Part shown: piece after piece, positions 16,377 through 24,517 of the stretch
Layout of the letters: each line of letters begins with the position of its first letter
Numbering within the stretch: position 1 is the first letter of the stretch
Assembly (NCBI GenBank): GCA_903855985.1
Contig: CAIOAO010000015.1
Location: forward strand, 1 to 45,057
From: an uncultured Opitutia bacterium
GTDB taxonomy: Bacteria; Verrucomicrobiota; Verrucomicrobiia; Opitutales; Opitutaceae
DNA length: 45,057 nucleotides
Direction of reading: 5' to 3'
Notes under the pieces: generated by a model
Told to the model about the DNA's origin: nothing
Seen by the model: only the letters and a program-made list of their open reading frames with translations
Databases searched by the model: none
Made by a program: the position numbers and the translations under genes

Positions 16377-17138
16377 ATGCTCTCCTTTGACCAAGTCCAG
16401 GCCTTTGACCGCGACGGCTACGTGCTCGTCCCGGACGTATTCTCCGCGCAAGAGATCGAGATCCTGCTTTCCCACGTCACGAAGGACGGCAAAGTCGCCA
16501 AGCACACGGGCAACATGCCGGACGCCGCCGGCCGCTCGAGCAAACTGGCGCTGTGGATGGATGCGGGTGACGACGTTTTTGGCGCGGTTTCCACGAGTCC
16601 CCGCATCGTGAACAACGTGCGCATGCTGATGCGCGAGGAGATCTATCACTGGCACAGCAAAGTCATGTTGAAGGAAGCGAAGGTCGGCGGCGCGTGGGAA
16701 TGGCACCAGGACTACGGTTATTGGTACAAGGATGGCTGCCTCTACCCGCGGATGATTTCATGCATGATCGCGCTCGATCCGGCGACGAAGGCGAACGGCT
16801 GCCTGAAAGTGATCCCGGGTTCGCACCTTCTCGGACGCTTTGAGCATGGCGTGGTCGGCAACCAGGCGGGGGCCGACCAGGCGCGGGTGCAGGCGGTGAT
16901 CGAGCGGCTGGGCGAGCACTACTGCGAGGCGCCGGCGGGCAGCGCGCTGTTTTTCCACGGCAACACCTTCCACGCGTCGGAGGCCAATCTCTCGGACAAA
17001 CACCGCCGCGCCTACATCTGCTGCTACAACGCGCTCTCGAACGTCCCGTACGGCGGGAAGGGGCACGGCAAGCCCGAGCCGATTCGCGAGTCGCCCGACG
17101 ACGCCATCCTGCGTTACGCCGGGGCACCGGGAGCTTGA
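16377..17138 (+). CDS. Phytanoyl-CoA dioxygenase (PhyH) family oxygenase
   Basis: The 253-residue protein has the Fe(II)/2-oxoglutarate site: His110 and Asp112 in WHQDYGYW, distal His199 in NTFHASEAN, and Arg210/211 in KHRRAY for the cosubstrate. The start SFDQVQAFDRDGYVLVPDVF is typical of PhyH-like proteins. Such enzymes hydroxylate small molecules, and hydroxylation of a methoxy group would cause demethylation. Together with the neighbouring methyltransferase-like gene this makes an O-demethylation role thinkable but unproven. ATG 16377 is clear. The next gene starts 3 bp after its stop, so they are co-transcribed. Confidence 0.85.
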   Translation: MLSFDQVQAFDRDGYVLVPDVFSAQEIEILLSHVTKDGKVAKHTGNMPDAAGRSSKLALWMDAGDDVFGAVSTSPRIVNNVRMLMREEIYHWHSKVMLKEAKVGGAWEWHQDYGYWYKDGCLYPRMISCMIALDPATKANGCLKVIPGSHLLGRFEHGVVGNQAGADQARVQAVIERLGEHYCEAPAGSALFFHGNTFHASEANLSDKHRRAYICCYNALSNVPYGGKGHGKPEPIRESPDDAILRYAGAPGA

Positions 17139-17141
17139 TTC

Positions 17142-18464
17142 ATGGCTGACAATCCCGACCCGGCCCCGCCGGCGGACGACGCGGCGATCATCCGCCAGGG
17201 GGTGACGGCGGCGATCAAGCAGACGCTCGAGCCCGCGGCGACGCAGCGTGCGTATCCGGGGCATTTCACGATCGTGGCGGACGGCCACTGGTTCGGCATG
17301 GAAGCGACCTGGCCCGGGCTCGACTCGTGGCAGATGGCGGGCGCGTACCTGCTGCTGGGGAAGACGCAGCTCGTGCGGGACTATTTCGACTACGTGCAGG
17401 CGTCGCAGCGCGCCGACGGCAACATTCCCTATGCGATCATCCCCGCGGAGGGACCGCCGGAACACGCGACGACGTACAACAAGGGCATGCATTACCCGGA
17501 GGACGTGTTTGTCTTCGATCCCCAGCGGGAGGGTTATTCGCCGCGCAAATGGATCGGGTCGTGCAGCCATTGGATCGCGGGGATCAACCCGCTCGGCACG
17601 CTCGCGGCGGTGAGCTACGTGCTGCTGGGCGACGAGTTTTTCACGGCGACCGGCGACCAGGTGTGGTTGGCCGCGAAACTGCCCTCGCTGGACCGCGCGG
17701 CGCAGTACCTGTTGTCCCGCAAGAGCGCCAACGGCCTGATCGCCGGCGCGGGTTTCTACACGGAAATGCCCCCGCGGCACCAGTGGGATGGCGTGGCGCA
17801 GTGTTATGTCGTGCACGTTTTTAGAAAATGCGCGCAGCTGCACGCCGCGCGCGGGCAGACGGCGGCGGCGGCGCGCTGGACGGCGGAGGCCGAGACGCTC
17901 GCGGCGAAATTTCGCGAGGTGTTCTGGCGCGGCGACCATTATGCGGAGTATGTGCACCCGGAGCGCGGGGTGGTGGACCTGCACGGACTGTCGGATGTGA
18001 ACTGGGCGGCGATTGCCCATGACGTGGCGACGCCGGCGCACGCGGACGCACTCTGGCCGCGGATGATGAACGAACCGGCTTTCTGGCACGGCGGCATGCC
18101 GACGCAGACGGTGACGAAGCCATTCACGTACCAGGAGTGGGAATTCTGGGAGTCCCACGAGGATGTCGGCTTCAAGATCGCGGTCGGCCAGCTGTACGAT
18201 GTGGCGGCGATGGGCCGCGTGTGGTTTCTCGAATGGCAGGCCTGTGCGAAGCGCGGCGAGACGAAGCGGCTGCGCGAGTCGGTCGTAAAAGTCTGCCAGA
18301 TGGGCCTGAAGGACGGCGGCTTCTGGCACGAACGCTATCATCCGCTGCAGGTGCAGCGGGTGGACTGGACGGGACCGCGCGGCTACGGCGAATACCCCGC
18401 GATCCTCGTGCGTGCCGTGTTGGGTAATCCGGCGGTGTTCGCCGACGTGGGGCCGCTCGGCTGA
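17142..18464 (+). CDS. (alpha/alpha)6-barrel glycosidase-like protein (GH63/GH78-like)
   Basis: The 440-residue protein shows repeated helix-pair motifs of six-hairpin glycosidases: WPGLDSWQMAGAYLLLG, YFDYVQASQRADGNIPYAII, and the late YQEWEFWESHEDVGFK with GGFWHERYHP. Acidic residues in DSW and in the WEFWESHED segment are candidate catalytic acid and base. No signal peptide is present, so it is cytoplasmic. It lies 3 bp after the oxygenase gene and shares its operon. Which glycoside it cleaves, or whether it is a phosphorylase or epimerase of similar fold, cannot be decided from sequence. Confidence 0.65.
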   Translation: MADNPDPAPPADDAAIIRQGVTAAIKQTLEPAATQRAYPGHFTIVADGHWFGMEATWPGLDSWQMAGAYLLLGKTQLVRDYFDYVQASQRADGNIPYAIIPAEGPPEHATTYNKGMHYPEDVFVFDPQREGYSPRKWIGSCSHWIAGINPLGTLAAVSYVLLGDEFFTATGDQVWLAAKLPSLDRAAQYLLSRKSANGLIAGAGFYTEMPPRHQWDGVAQCYVVHVFRKCAQLHAARGQTAAAARWTAEAETLAAKFREVFWRGDHYAEYVHPERGVVDLHGLSDVNWAAIAHDVATPAHADALWPRMMNEPAFWHGGMPTQTVTKPFTYQEWEFWESHEDVGFKIAVGQLYDVAAMGRVWFLEWQACAKRGETKRLRESVVKVCQMGLKDGGFWHERYHPLQVQRVDWTGPRGYGEYPAILVRAVLGNPAVFADVGPLG

Positions 18465-18470
18465 GCGGGG

Positions 18471-18929
18471 TTATTTCCCGGCGGACACGACGACCGGGTC
18501 GGACAGCTTGCACGACTGGTAGGCGAAGAGGCGCCACTCGCCGGCCTCGCGCCGCCACACCGCCAGGAAACGCACGGCATAATCCGCGTGTTCCTTGCCG
18601 GCCGTGGCCTTGAGTTGGACGCGCCCCGTCATGACAGCCAGGTCGTCGGAGACGCGGGTGATCTTCTTTTCGAGGTAGTCGTAGGCCTCGTATTTGATCC
18701 GGTTCGTGCGGACGGCGGCGAGAAGCACTTCCTTGGTCTGCGCTCCGCCGTTCACGTGGCCGTAGATCAGGCTGTCCGACAGCAGGCGACCGAGCCGGTC
18801 CGCGTCACCGCGCAGGGTGGAAAGCACGCGGGCGGTGTCGGCGATGCGGACCTCCTCCTCGACGGATACAGCGCGCAGCGGGAGGGCGATCAGGAGCAGC
18901 AGGGCGAGGGTAGGGAGCAGGCGGCGCAT
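18471..18929 (-). CDS. Exported SnoaL-like/DUF4440 (NTF2 fold) protein
   Basis: A signal peptide (MRRLLPTLALLLLIALPLRA) is followed by about 130 residues of NTF2-like fold. Helical ADTARVLSTLRGDADRLGRL leads to LSDSLIYGHVNGGAQTKEVL, a hallmark of DUF4440 proteins, and then beta strands ending FLAVWRREAGEWRLFAYQSC. The family forms small pockets or docking domains; many members have no known reaction. It lies 6 bp downstream of the thioesterase gene on the same strand and is probably co-transcribed with it. Confidence 0.8.
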   Translation of the reverse strand: MRRLLPTLALLLLIALPLRAVSVEEEVRIADTARVLSTLRGDADRLGRLLSDSLIYGHVNGGAQTKEVLLAAVRTNRIKYEAYDYLEKKITRVSDDLAVMTGRVQLKATAGKEHADYAVRFLAVWRREAGEWRLFAYQSCKLSDPVVVSAGK

Positions 18930-18935
18930 GGGCGT

Positions 18936-19361
18936 TCAGCGTTGGACGGCGTGGGGTTTGCCCTGGGCATTAATGGCGACGTAGGTGAACAGGCCGGCGG
19001 TCACGCGGTGTTGCGAGCTGTCGGTGTAGCGGTGGACCCAGGCCTCGACGGAGATCTTCATCGAGGTGTGGCCAATTTTGACCATCGAGGCGTAGCAGCT
19101 GACGGTGTCGCCGACGCAGACCGGGCGAATGAAGGACATCGCGTCAATCGCCACGGTGGTCACGCGGCTGAGCGCGGTGCTGCGCGCGAGGATGGCGCCG
19201 CCGAGGTCCATCTGGGACACGAGCCAGCCGCCGAAGATGTCACCGTTGGCGTTGGCGACGGCGGGCATCGCGATGGTGCGGATGACGACATCGCCGGTGG
19301 GGGCGGCGGGATCGGACGGGGCGGCCCGTTCGGCAGGCTCAGGGCGGGCGGGCGTGGTCAT
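18936..19361 (-). CDS. YciA-type acyl-CoA thioesterase (hotdog fold)
   Basis: The 141-residue protein carries the family signature RTIAMPAVANANGDIFGGWL then SQMDLGGAILA, where the Asn/Asp segment forms the YciA/ACOT active site. SFIRPVCVGDTVSCYASMV is the second conserved strand region. It hydrolyses acyl-CoA thioesters in the cytoplasm, usually as a hexamer. An acidic, Pro/Ala-rich extension of about 22 residues precedes the core, which is longer than in Escherichia coli YciA. The next ATG on this strand is downstream of the start of the core, so 19361 is used. Confidence 0.88.
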   Translation of the reverse strand: MTTPARPEPAERAAPSDPAAPTGDVVIRTIAMPAVANANGDIFGGWLVSQMDLGGAILARSTALSRVTTVAIDAMSFIRPVCVGDTVSCYASMVKIGHTSMKISVEAWVHRYTDSSQHRVTAGLFTYVAINAQGKPHAVQR

Positions 19362-19455
19362 GTCGGCCTAGGGAACGAAGCCGGGCGGGCGGGCGCAAGC
19401 CGTGAGCGCGGGTTTCCGGGCGAGTTCGCCCTTGTTTTCAGGGGAGGGCAGGGGC

Positions 19456-20409
19456 ATGGTTCGCAACCTCATGAACGCGGGCCAGTCAGTGTCGTTGCGA
19501 CGGCTGTTCGATGAAGTCGGCCAGGTCGACTGCGTCGGCATCGAGGAGCGTGTCGCGAAATACACGACGCGCAGCATCAAGAAGGCGTCCAAGCTCTGGG
19601 GCCTGCGGACCGCGGTCTCGATGGTCGACCTCACCACGCTCGAGGGCAAGGACACGCCCGGCAAGGTCGCCTCGCTCTGCGCGAAGGCACTGCACCCGTC
19701 GGAGGACCCGGCGGTGCCGCAGGTCGCGGCGGTCTGCGTCTATCCGGCGATGGTGAAGCACGCGCGGCGGGCCCTCGGGACCGACGCCACGGTGCGGATC
19801 GCGTCGGTGGCCACGGCGTTTCCCTCCGGCCAGGCGCCGTTGAGGACGCGGCTGGCCGAGGTGCGGGCGGCGGTGGCCGACGGGGCGGACGAGATCGACA
19901 TGGTGATCAACCGCGGGGCGTTTTTGGCGGGAGAATTTGGCCGGGTGCAGGACGAGATCGCGGCGGTCCGCACGGCGTGCGGCGGGGCGACGCTCAAGGT
20001 CATCCTCGAGGTCAGCGAACTCGAGACCTATGACAACATCCGGGCGGCGTCCTTCCTCGCGATGCGGGTGATCCGGCCGGGCGACTTCATCAAGACCAGC
20101 ACGGGCAAGACCACGCTCAACGCCACCCTGGGCAACAACCAGGTGATGCTCGAGGCGATCCGGGACTTCTACCTCGAGACCGGCACCGCGATCAGCATGA
20201 AGCCGGCCGGCGGCATCCGCACGGCGAAGCAGGCGCTGCAGTTCCTGATCGCGGTGAAGGAAACGCTCGGCGACGCCTGGCTCAACAACACGCGCTACCG
20301 CTTCGGCGCGAGCTCGCTCCTCAACGACCTCCTCCGCCAAATCGAAAAGGAGCGGACCGGGGCCTACCAGGCGCCGTACTATTTCAGCGAAGCCGCCGAA
20401 TCGTATTAA
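19456..20409 (+). CDS. deoC: Deoxyribose-phosphate aldolase
   Basis: This enzyme cleaves 2-deoxyribose-5-phosphate to acetaldehyde and glyceraldehyde-3-phosphate. Schiff-base Lys213 lies in FIKTSTGK, the second active-site Lys249 in SMKPAGGIR, and Asp148 in DEIDMV. At 317 residues it is longer than the roughly 260-residue E. coli form and resembles the long, animal-like DERA type, with VDLTTLEGKDTPGKV near the N-terminus. ATG 19456 has a strong GGGGAGGG upstream (19441-19448), one of the few clear ribosome sites in the window; GTG 19402 is an alternative. It heads the deoC-ALDH-POT-ALDH block. Confidence 0.93.
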   Translation: MVRNLMNAGQSVSLRRLFDEVGQVDCVGIEERVAKYTTRSIKKASKLWGLRTAVSMVDLTTLEGKDTPGKVASLCAKALHPSEDPAVPQVAAVCVYPAMVKHARRALGTDATVRIASVATAFPSGQAPLRTRLAEVRAAVADGADEIDMVINRGAFLAGEFGRVQDEIAAVRTACGGATLKVILEVSELETYDNIRAASFLAMRVIRPGDFIKTSTGKTTLNATLGNNQVMLEAIRDFYLETGTAISMKPAGGIRTAKQALQFLIAVKETLGDAWLNNTRYRFGASSLLNDLLRQIEKERTGAYQAPYYFSEAAESY

Positions 20410-20417
20410 TTTTCCCC

Positions 20418-21926
20418 ATGGCCACCCTCGTTTCCGCCCGCAAGAAATCCGCCGCCCGCAACGGCCGGCCCGCGCCCGAGCTCATCTTCGGCGACCTCTG
20501 GGAATATGATCCGGCGCCGGAGACGGCCGACCCGAAGCTCAAGCCGCGCTACGAACTCTTCATCAACGGGAAGTTCGTCGCCCCGAAGTCGGGCAAGTAC
20601 TTCGACACGATCAACCCTGCGACCGAGCGCAAGCTCGCGGAAATCGCGCTGGCCGGGACGGCCGACGTGGATGCCGCCTGCCGGGCCGCGCAGCGCGCCT
20701 ACGACAACGTCTGGGGCCAGCTGTCCGGCCGCGAACGCGCCAAATACCTCTTCCGCATCGCCCGCCTGCTGCAGGACCGCGCGCGGGAGTTCGCCGTGGC
20801 CGAGACGATGGATGGCGGCAAGCCGATCAAGGAAGCGCGCGACTTCGACGTGCCGATGGCCGCCGCGCATTTTTTCTACCACGCCGGCTGGGCGGACAAG
20901 CTCGAGTACGTCGCCCCGGGCCGCCGGGTCGCCCCGCTCGGCGTGGTCGCGCAGGTCATCCCGTGGAATTTCCCGCTGCTGATGTGCGCGTGGAAGCTTG
21001 CGCCCGCGCTGGCGATGGGCAACTGCGTCGTGCTCAAGCCGGCCGAGACCACCTCGATCACCGCCCTCAAGCTCGCCGAGATCATCCAGGATGCGGGCCT
21101 GCCGCCCGGCGTGGTGAATTTCGTGACGGGTGCGGGCGCGACCGGCGCGGCGCTGACGGCGCACCCGATCCCGGCGAAGGTCGCGTTCACCGGCTCGACC
21201 GAGGTCGGCAAGATCATCATGCGCTCGCTGGCGGGCACGGACAAAAAGATGACGATGGAGCTCGGCGGCAAGGCGGCGAACATCGTGTTCGACGACGCGC
21301 CGCTCGACCAGGCGGTCGAGGGCATCATCAACGGCATTTTCTTCAACCAGGGCCACGTCTGCTGCGCCGGCGCGCGCCTGCTCGTGCATGAGCCCGTGGC
21401 GGCGAAGGTCATCGCGAAGCTCAAGCAGCGGATCAAGGTGCTGCGCGTGGGCGATCCGCTGGACAAGAACACCGACGTTGGCGCCATCAACTCGAAGGAG
21501 CAGCTCGCCAAGATCACGAAGCTCGTCGCCTCGGGCGTGAAGGAAGGCGCCGAGATCTACCAGTCGCCATGTCAATTGCCGGCGAAGGGCTGGTATTTCC
21601 GCCCGACGATCTTCTCCAACGTCACGATGAGCCACCGCATCGCCCGCGAGGAAATCTTCGGGCCGGTGCTCTCGATCCTCACCTTCCGCACCGTCGACGA
21701 GGCGATCGAGAAGGCAAACAACACGGCGTACGGACTCAGCGCCGGCGTCTGGACGGACAAGGGCTCGCGCATTTTGAAGATGTCCACGGAGCTCAAGGCC
21801 GGCGTGGTCTGGGCCAACAGCTACAACAAGTTCGACCCGACGTCGCCCTTCGGCGGTTACAAGGAAAGCGGCTTCGGCCGCGAGGGCGGCCGCCAGGGGC
21901 TGCTGGATTACTGCAAACTGGTTTGA
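20418..21926 (+). CDS. Aldehyde dehydrogenase, full length
   Basis: A 502-residue NAD(P)-dependent aldehyde dehydrogenase. Glu281 in MELGGKAAN and catalytic Cys315 in GHVCCAGAR are 34 residues apart, exactly as in ALDH2. VIPWNFPLLM and FTGSTEVGK are the cofactor-binding segments, and the end FGGYKESGFGREGG is standard. Placed 8 bp after deoC, its likely substrate is the acetaldehyde released by DeoC, giving acetate. A large palindromic repeat begins directly at its stop codon, between it and the transporter gene. Confidence 0.92.
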   Translation: MATLVSARKKSAARNGRPAPELIFGDLWEYDPAPETADPKLKPRYELFINGKFVAPKSGKYFDTINPATERKLAEIALAGTADVDAACRAAQRAYDNVWGQLSGRERAKYLFRIARLLQDRAREFAVAETMDGGKPIKEARDFDVPMAAAHFFYHAGWADKLEYVAPGRRVAPLGVVAQVIPWNFPLLMCAWKLAPALAMGNCVVLKPAETTSITALKLAEIIQDAGLPPGVVNFVTGAGATGAALTAHPIPAKVAFTGSTEVGKIIMRSLAGTDKKMTMELGGKAANIVFDDAPLDQAVEGIINGIFFNQGHVCCAGARLLVHEPVAAKVIAKLKQRIKVLRVGDPLDKNTDVGAINSKEQLAKITKLVASGVKEGAEIYQSPCQLPAKGWYFRPTIFSNVTMSHRIAREEIFGPVLSILTFRTVDEAIEKANNTAYGLSAGVWTDKGSRILKMSTELKAGVVWANSYNKFDPTSPFGGYKESGFGREGGRQGLLDYCKLV

Positions 21927-22133
21927 AACCGCGAATGGCCGCGAATTAACGCGAATGAAAACCCCGGAATTTTTAACCACGGATTGCACGGATGGACACG
22001 GATCGAACTCCGTGCTCCGGAAGAGCCATTCGAATGCGTGGGGCCTAAGAATTCTGATCCGTGTGGATCGGTGCAATCCGTGGCCAAATCCTCTGGTGTC
22101 AGAATTCGCGTAAATTCGCGTCCATTCGCGGTT
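21927..22133. repeat. Nested long palindrome with three-heptamer arms
   Basis: Outer arms 21927-21956 and 22104-22133 match at 28 of 30 positions and contain CGCGAAT three times at exact 10-bp phase. Inside lies a second palindrome, 21975-22004 against 22056-22085 (25 of 30), with CACGGAT at 21978, 21987 and 21997 and ATCCGTG-type copies on the other side. The centre of about 50 bp is not repetitive. It starts at the stop codon of the aldehyde dehydrogenase and ends 14 bp before the transporter start. No open reading frame or T-run is present. Confidence 0.9.
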
Positions 22134-22147
22134 AATTTTTACTCCTG

Positions 22148-23527
22148 ATGCCCTCCCAACCCTATCTCACCGCCCCGCTCAAGACGGACAAGATGCCGCC
22201 GGGCATCCCGTACATCATCGGCAACGAGGCGGCGGAGCGGTTCAATTTCTACGGGATGCGCGCCATCCTCGTCGTGTTCATGACGAAGTACCTCATGGAC
22301 CGGTCAGGGGCATTCGCGCCGATGACCGAGAACGACGCCAACAAGTGGTATCACCTGTTTGTCTCGGCGAACTACTTCGTGCCGATGCTCGGCTCGATCA
22401 TCTCCGACGCCTTCTGGGGCAAATACAAAACCATCTTCTGGCTCTCGCTCGTCTACTGCGCGGGGAGCGTGGTGCTGGCTTTTGACCACACGCGTCTGGG
22501 CCTGACGCTCGGCCTGTCACTGATTGCGATCGGCTCGGGCGGCATCAAGCCGTGCGTGTCGTCCCATGTCGGCGACCAGTTCGGCGCCGACAACCAAAAC
22601 CTGATTTCGCGGGCGTTCGGGTGGTTTTATTTCTCGGTCAACTTCGGCTCCTTTTTCTCCATCCTGCTCATCCCGGTGCTGCTCGACCGCTACGGCCCCA
22701 TGCCGGCCTTCGGCGTGCCGGCGCTGCTGATGCTGCTGGCGGCGTTCGTGTTCTGGAAGGGCCGGTACAAGTTCGCGCACATCCCGCCAACGGGGAACGC
22801 ATTCCTGCGCAATACCTTCAGCCGGGAGGGGCTCACAACCCTGGGCCGGTTGGCGGTCATCTTCGCGTTTGTCGCGATCTTCTGGTCGCTGTGGGACCAG
22901 AGCGGCGGTGAGTGGGTGACGCAGGCGGAAAAGATGGACCTGCGGTTCGCGGGCATCAACTGGCTCTCGTCCCAGATCCAGGCGCTGAACGCCATCATGA
23001 TCCTGTCGTTCATCCCGCTCTTCCAGTACGTGATCTATCCGGGGATCAGCAAAGTCTTCCCGCTGACGCCGCTGCGGAAGATCGGCCTGGGGCTGATCGT
23101 TACGGGCCTGTCGTTTTTCATCAGCGCCTGGATTGAGAACCAGCTCGCCGCCGGCCTGAAGCCGAGCATCGGCTGGCAGATCCCGGCCTACGCGTTGCTG
23201 TCCGCCGGCGAGGTGATGGTCGCGATCACGGGCCTCGAGTTCGCCTACACCCAGGCGCCGAAGCCCATGAAGGCGATGGTGCAGGCGCTGTTCCTCCTCT
23301 CCATTTCCGCGGGCAACCTGTTCACCGCGCTGGTCCACGTGTTCATCGAGAACGACGACGGCACCGTGAAGCTGCACGGCGCGGCCTACTATAATTTCTT
23401 CGCCTGGCTCTCGATCGGCTGCGTCGCCGTGTTCATTTTCGTAGCCAAGGCCTACAAGGGTCATAACTACCTGCAGGGCGATACGCCCGAAACCGAAATC
23501 GAAGCCGAAAACGCCGCCGCCACATGA
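22148..23527 (+). CDS. POT/PTR2 family proton-coupled transporter
   Basis: The 459-residue protein has about 12 membrane segments of the major facilitator fold. The POT motif IIGNEAAERFNFYGMR (the ExxERFxYYG type, used in proton coupling), the PTR2 signature GSGGIKPCVSSHVGDQF and YFSVNFGSFFS are present. POT carriers normally import di- and tripeptides with protons, though some carry other compounds. Its place inside the deoxyribose block raises the option of a nucleoside-related substrate, but this is inference. Its stop overlaps the next start (ATGA, 23524-23527). Confidence 0.9.
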   Translation: MPSQPYLTAPLKTDKMPPGIPYIIGNEAAERFNFYGMRAILVVFMTKYLMDRSGAFAPMTENDANKWYHLFVSANYFVPMLGSIISDAFWGKYKTIFWLSLVYCAGSVVLAFDHTRLGLTLGLSLIAIGSGGIKPCVSSHVGDQFGADNQNLISRAFGWFYFSVNFGSFFSILLIPVLLDRYGPMPAFGVPALLMLLAAFVFWKGRYKFAHIPPTGNAFLRNTFSREGLTTLGRLAVIFAFVAIFWSLWDQSGGEWVTQAEKMDLRFAGINWLSSQIQALNAIMILSFIPLFQYVIYPGISKVFPLTPLRKIGLGLIVTGLSFFISAWIENQLAAGLKPSIGWQIPAYALLSAGEVMVAITGLEFAYTQAPKPMKAMVQALFLLSISAGNLFTALVHVFIENDDGTVKLHGAAYYNFFAWLSIGCVAVFIFVAKAYKGHNYLQGDTPETEIEAENAAAT

Positions 23528-24390
23528 GCCGACTCCCCATCACCAAAACCCCGAAGGTCTACGTCGGCGGCGCGTTCATCCGCTCCGAGAGCGCGCGCGT
23601 GTTTCCGCTCCAGGACGCCGCGGGTAATTTCTACGCCAACATTCCCCAGTGCACCCGCAAGGACCTGCGCAACGCCGTCGAGGCGGCGGCCAAGGCCGGC
23701 CCGGGCTGGGCGAGGCGCACGGCGTACAACCGCGGACAGATCCTGTACCGCCTGGGCGAGATGCTCGAGGCGCGCGCTGGCGAACTCGCCGACGCCATCC
23801 AGCTGGGCGGAGCCGCGAAGGCCGCCGCGGCGAAGGAAGTTTCCGCCACCGTGGACCGGCTGATTTACTACGCGGGCTGGGCGGACAAGTACGAGCAGGT
23901 GCTGGGCAACGTGAACCCCGTGGCCGCGCCGTATTTCAATTTCACCGTCACCGAGCCGATGGGCATCGTGGGCGTCATTGCGCCGGACGAGGCGCCGCTG
24001 CTCGCGCTGCTGTCGCTCATCGTTCCGGCCATCACCAGCGGCAACACCGTCGTGGCGCTGGCGTCGTCCGCCCAGCCGTACCCGGCGATCGTGCTCGGCG
24101 AGTTGCTGGCGACGAGCGACCTCCCGGGCGGCGTGGTCAACCTGCTCACGGGCTTCCGCAAGGAGTTGGTCCCGACGTTTGCGACGCACACGCACCTGCG
24201 CGCGATCTCGGCGGTGGTGGGCCCGGAGGAGCGCAAGACGCTTGCGCTGGGCGCGGCGGACAGCGTGAAGCGCGCACGGCTGTTGAAAAGCGAGGCCCCG
24301 CCCGACTGGTACGCCGAAACGGCGCAGAGCCTTTACGCGGTCCGCGATTTCCTGGAGTACAAGACCACCTGGCACCCGATCGGGGCGTAG
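23524..24390 (+). CDS. Half-length aldehyde dehydrogenase-like protein without catalytic cysteine region
   Basis: Only 288 residues long, about 60 percent of a normal aldehyde dehydrogenase. It keeps the N-terminal oligomerisation and NAD-binding part (KVYVGGAFIRSESARVFPL; YYAGWADKYEQVLGNV; GIVGVIAPDEAPLLALLSLI; LPGGVVNLLTGF). It then jumps to a short tail ending FLEYKTTWHPIGA, so the glutamate/cysteine catalytic domain is absent. The frame is clean, codon use matches its neighbours and it is translationally coupled to the transporter. This argues for a kept regulatory or scaffolding pseudoenzyme, perhaps pairing with the full-length enzyme, rather than a decaying gene. It could be a recent internal deletion instead. 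Confidence 0.8.
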   Translation: MSRLPITKTPKVYVGGAFIRSESARVFPLQDAAGNFYANIPQCTRKDLRNAVEAAAKAGPGWARRTAYNRGQILYRLGEMLEARAGELADAIQLGGAAKAAAAKEVSATVDRLIYYAGWADKYEQVLGNVNPVAAPYFNFTVTEPMGIVGVIAPDEAPLLALLSLIVPAITSGNTVVALASSAQPYPAIVLGELLATSDLPGGVVNLLTGFRKELVPTFATHTHLRAISAVVGPEERKTLALGAADSVKRARLLKSEAPPDWYAETAQSLYAVRDFLEYKTTWHPIGA

Positions 24391-24397
24391 GCCGGGG

Positions 24398-24420
24398 CCG
24401 GGCGCCACTCGACCGCCCGG
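24398..24420 (+). terminator. GC hairpin after the deoC block
   Basis: CCGGGCG (24398-24404) and CGCCCGG (24414-24420) form a 7-bp stem with a 9-nt loop just after the stop of the half aldehyde dehydrogenase gene. No T-run follows, so it is only a weak terminator candidate. Confidence 0.3.
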
Positions 24421-24517
24421 GCTGACCGCTTGTCCAAAGTTTGCTCTCTCCGGGGGAGGGGGTTGTATGGTGTGAATCGCATGGTAACCGCTGCCCTGAC
24501 CAACGTTCTGATCGACG

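Noticed and set aside
20406-22076. Very long antisense open frame (556 codons) opposite the aldehyde dehydrogenase gene
   Set aside because: High-GC codon use leaves the opposite strand free of stops. The translation is Arg/His/Gly/Ala-rich with no domain, while the sense protein is a canonical enzyme. The same applies to long antisense frames at 341-1771, 5493-7166, 24146-25618 and 16758-18341.
21927-22133. CRISPR-like array because of regular short repeats
   Set aside because: Units are only 7 bp at 10-bp spacing and lie in inverted arms. No 24-40-bp direct repeats, unique spacers or cas genes occur.
23524-24390. Pseudogene call for the half aldehyde dehydrogenase
   Set aside because: The frame is intact from start to stop, the start overlaps the transporter stop, and the C-terminal tail looks kept. 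A functional short form is more likely, so it is listed as CDS.
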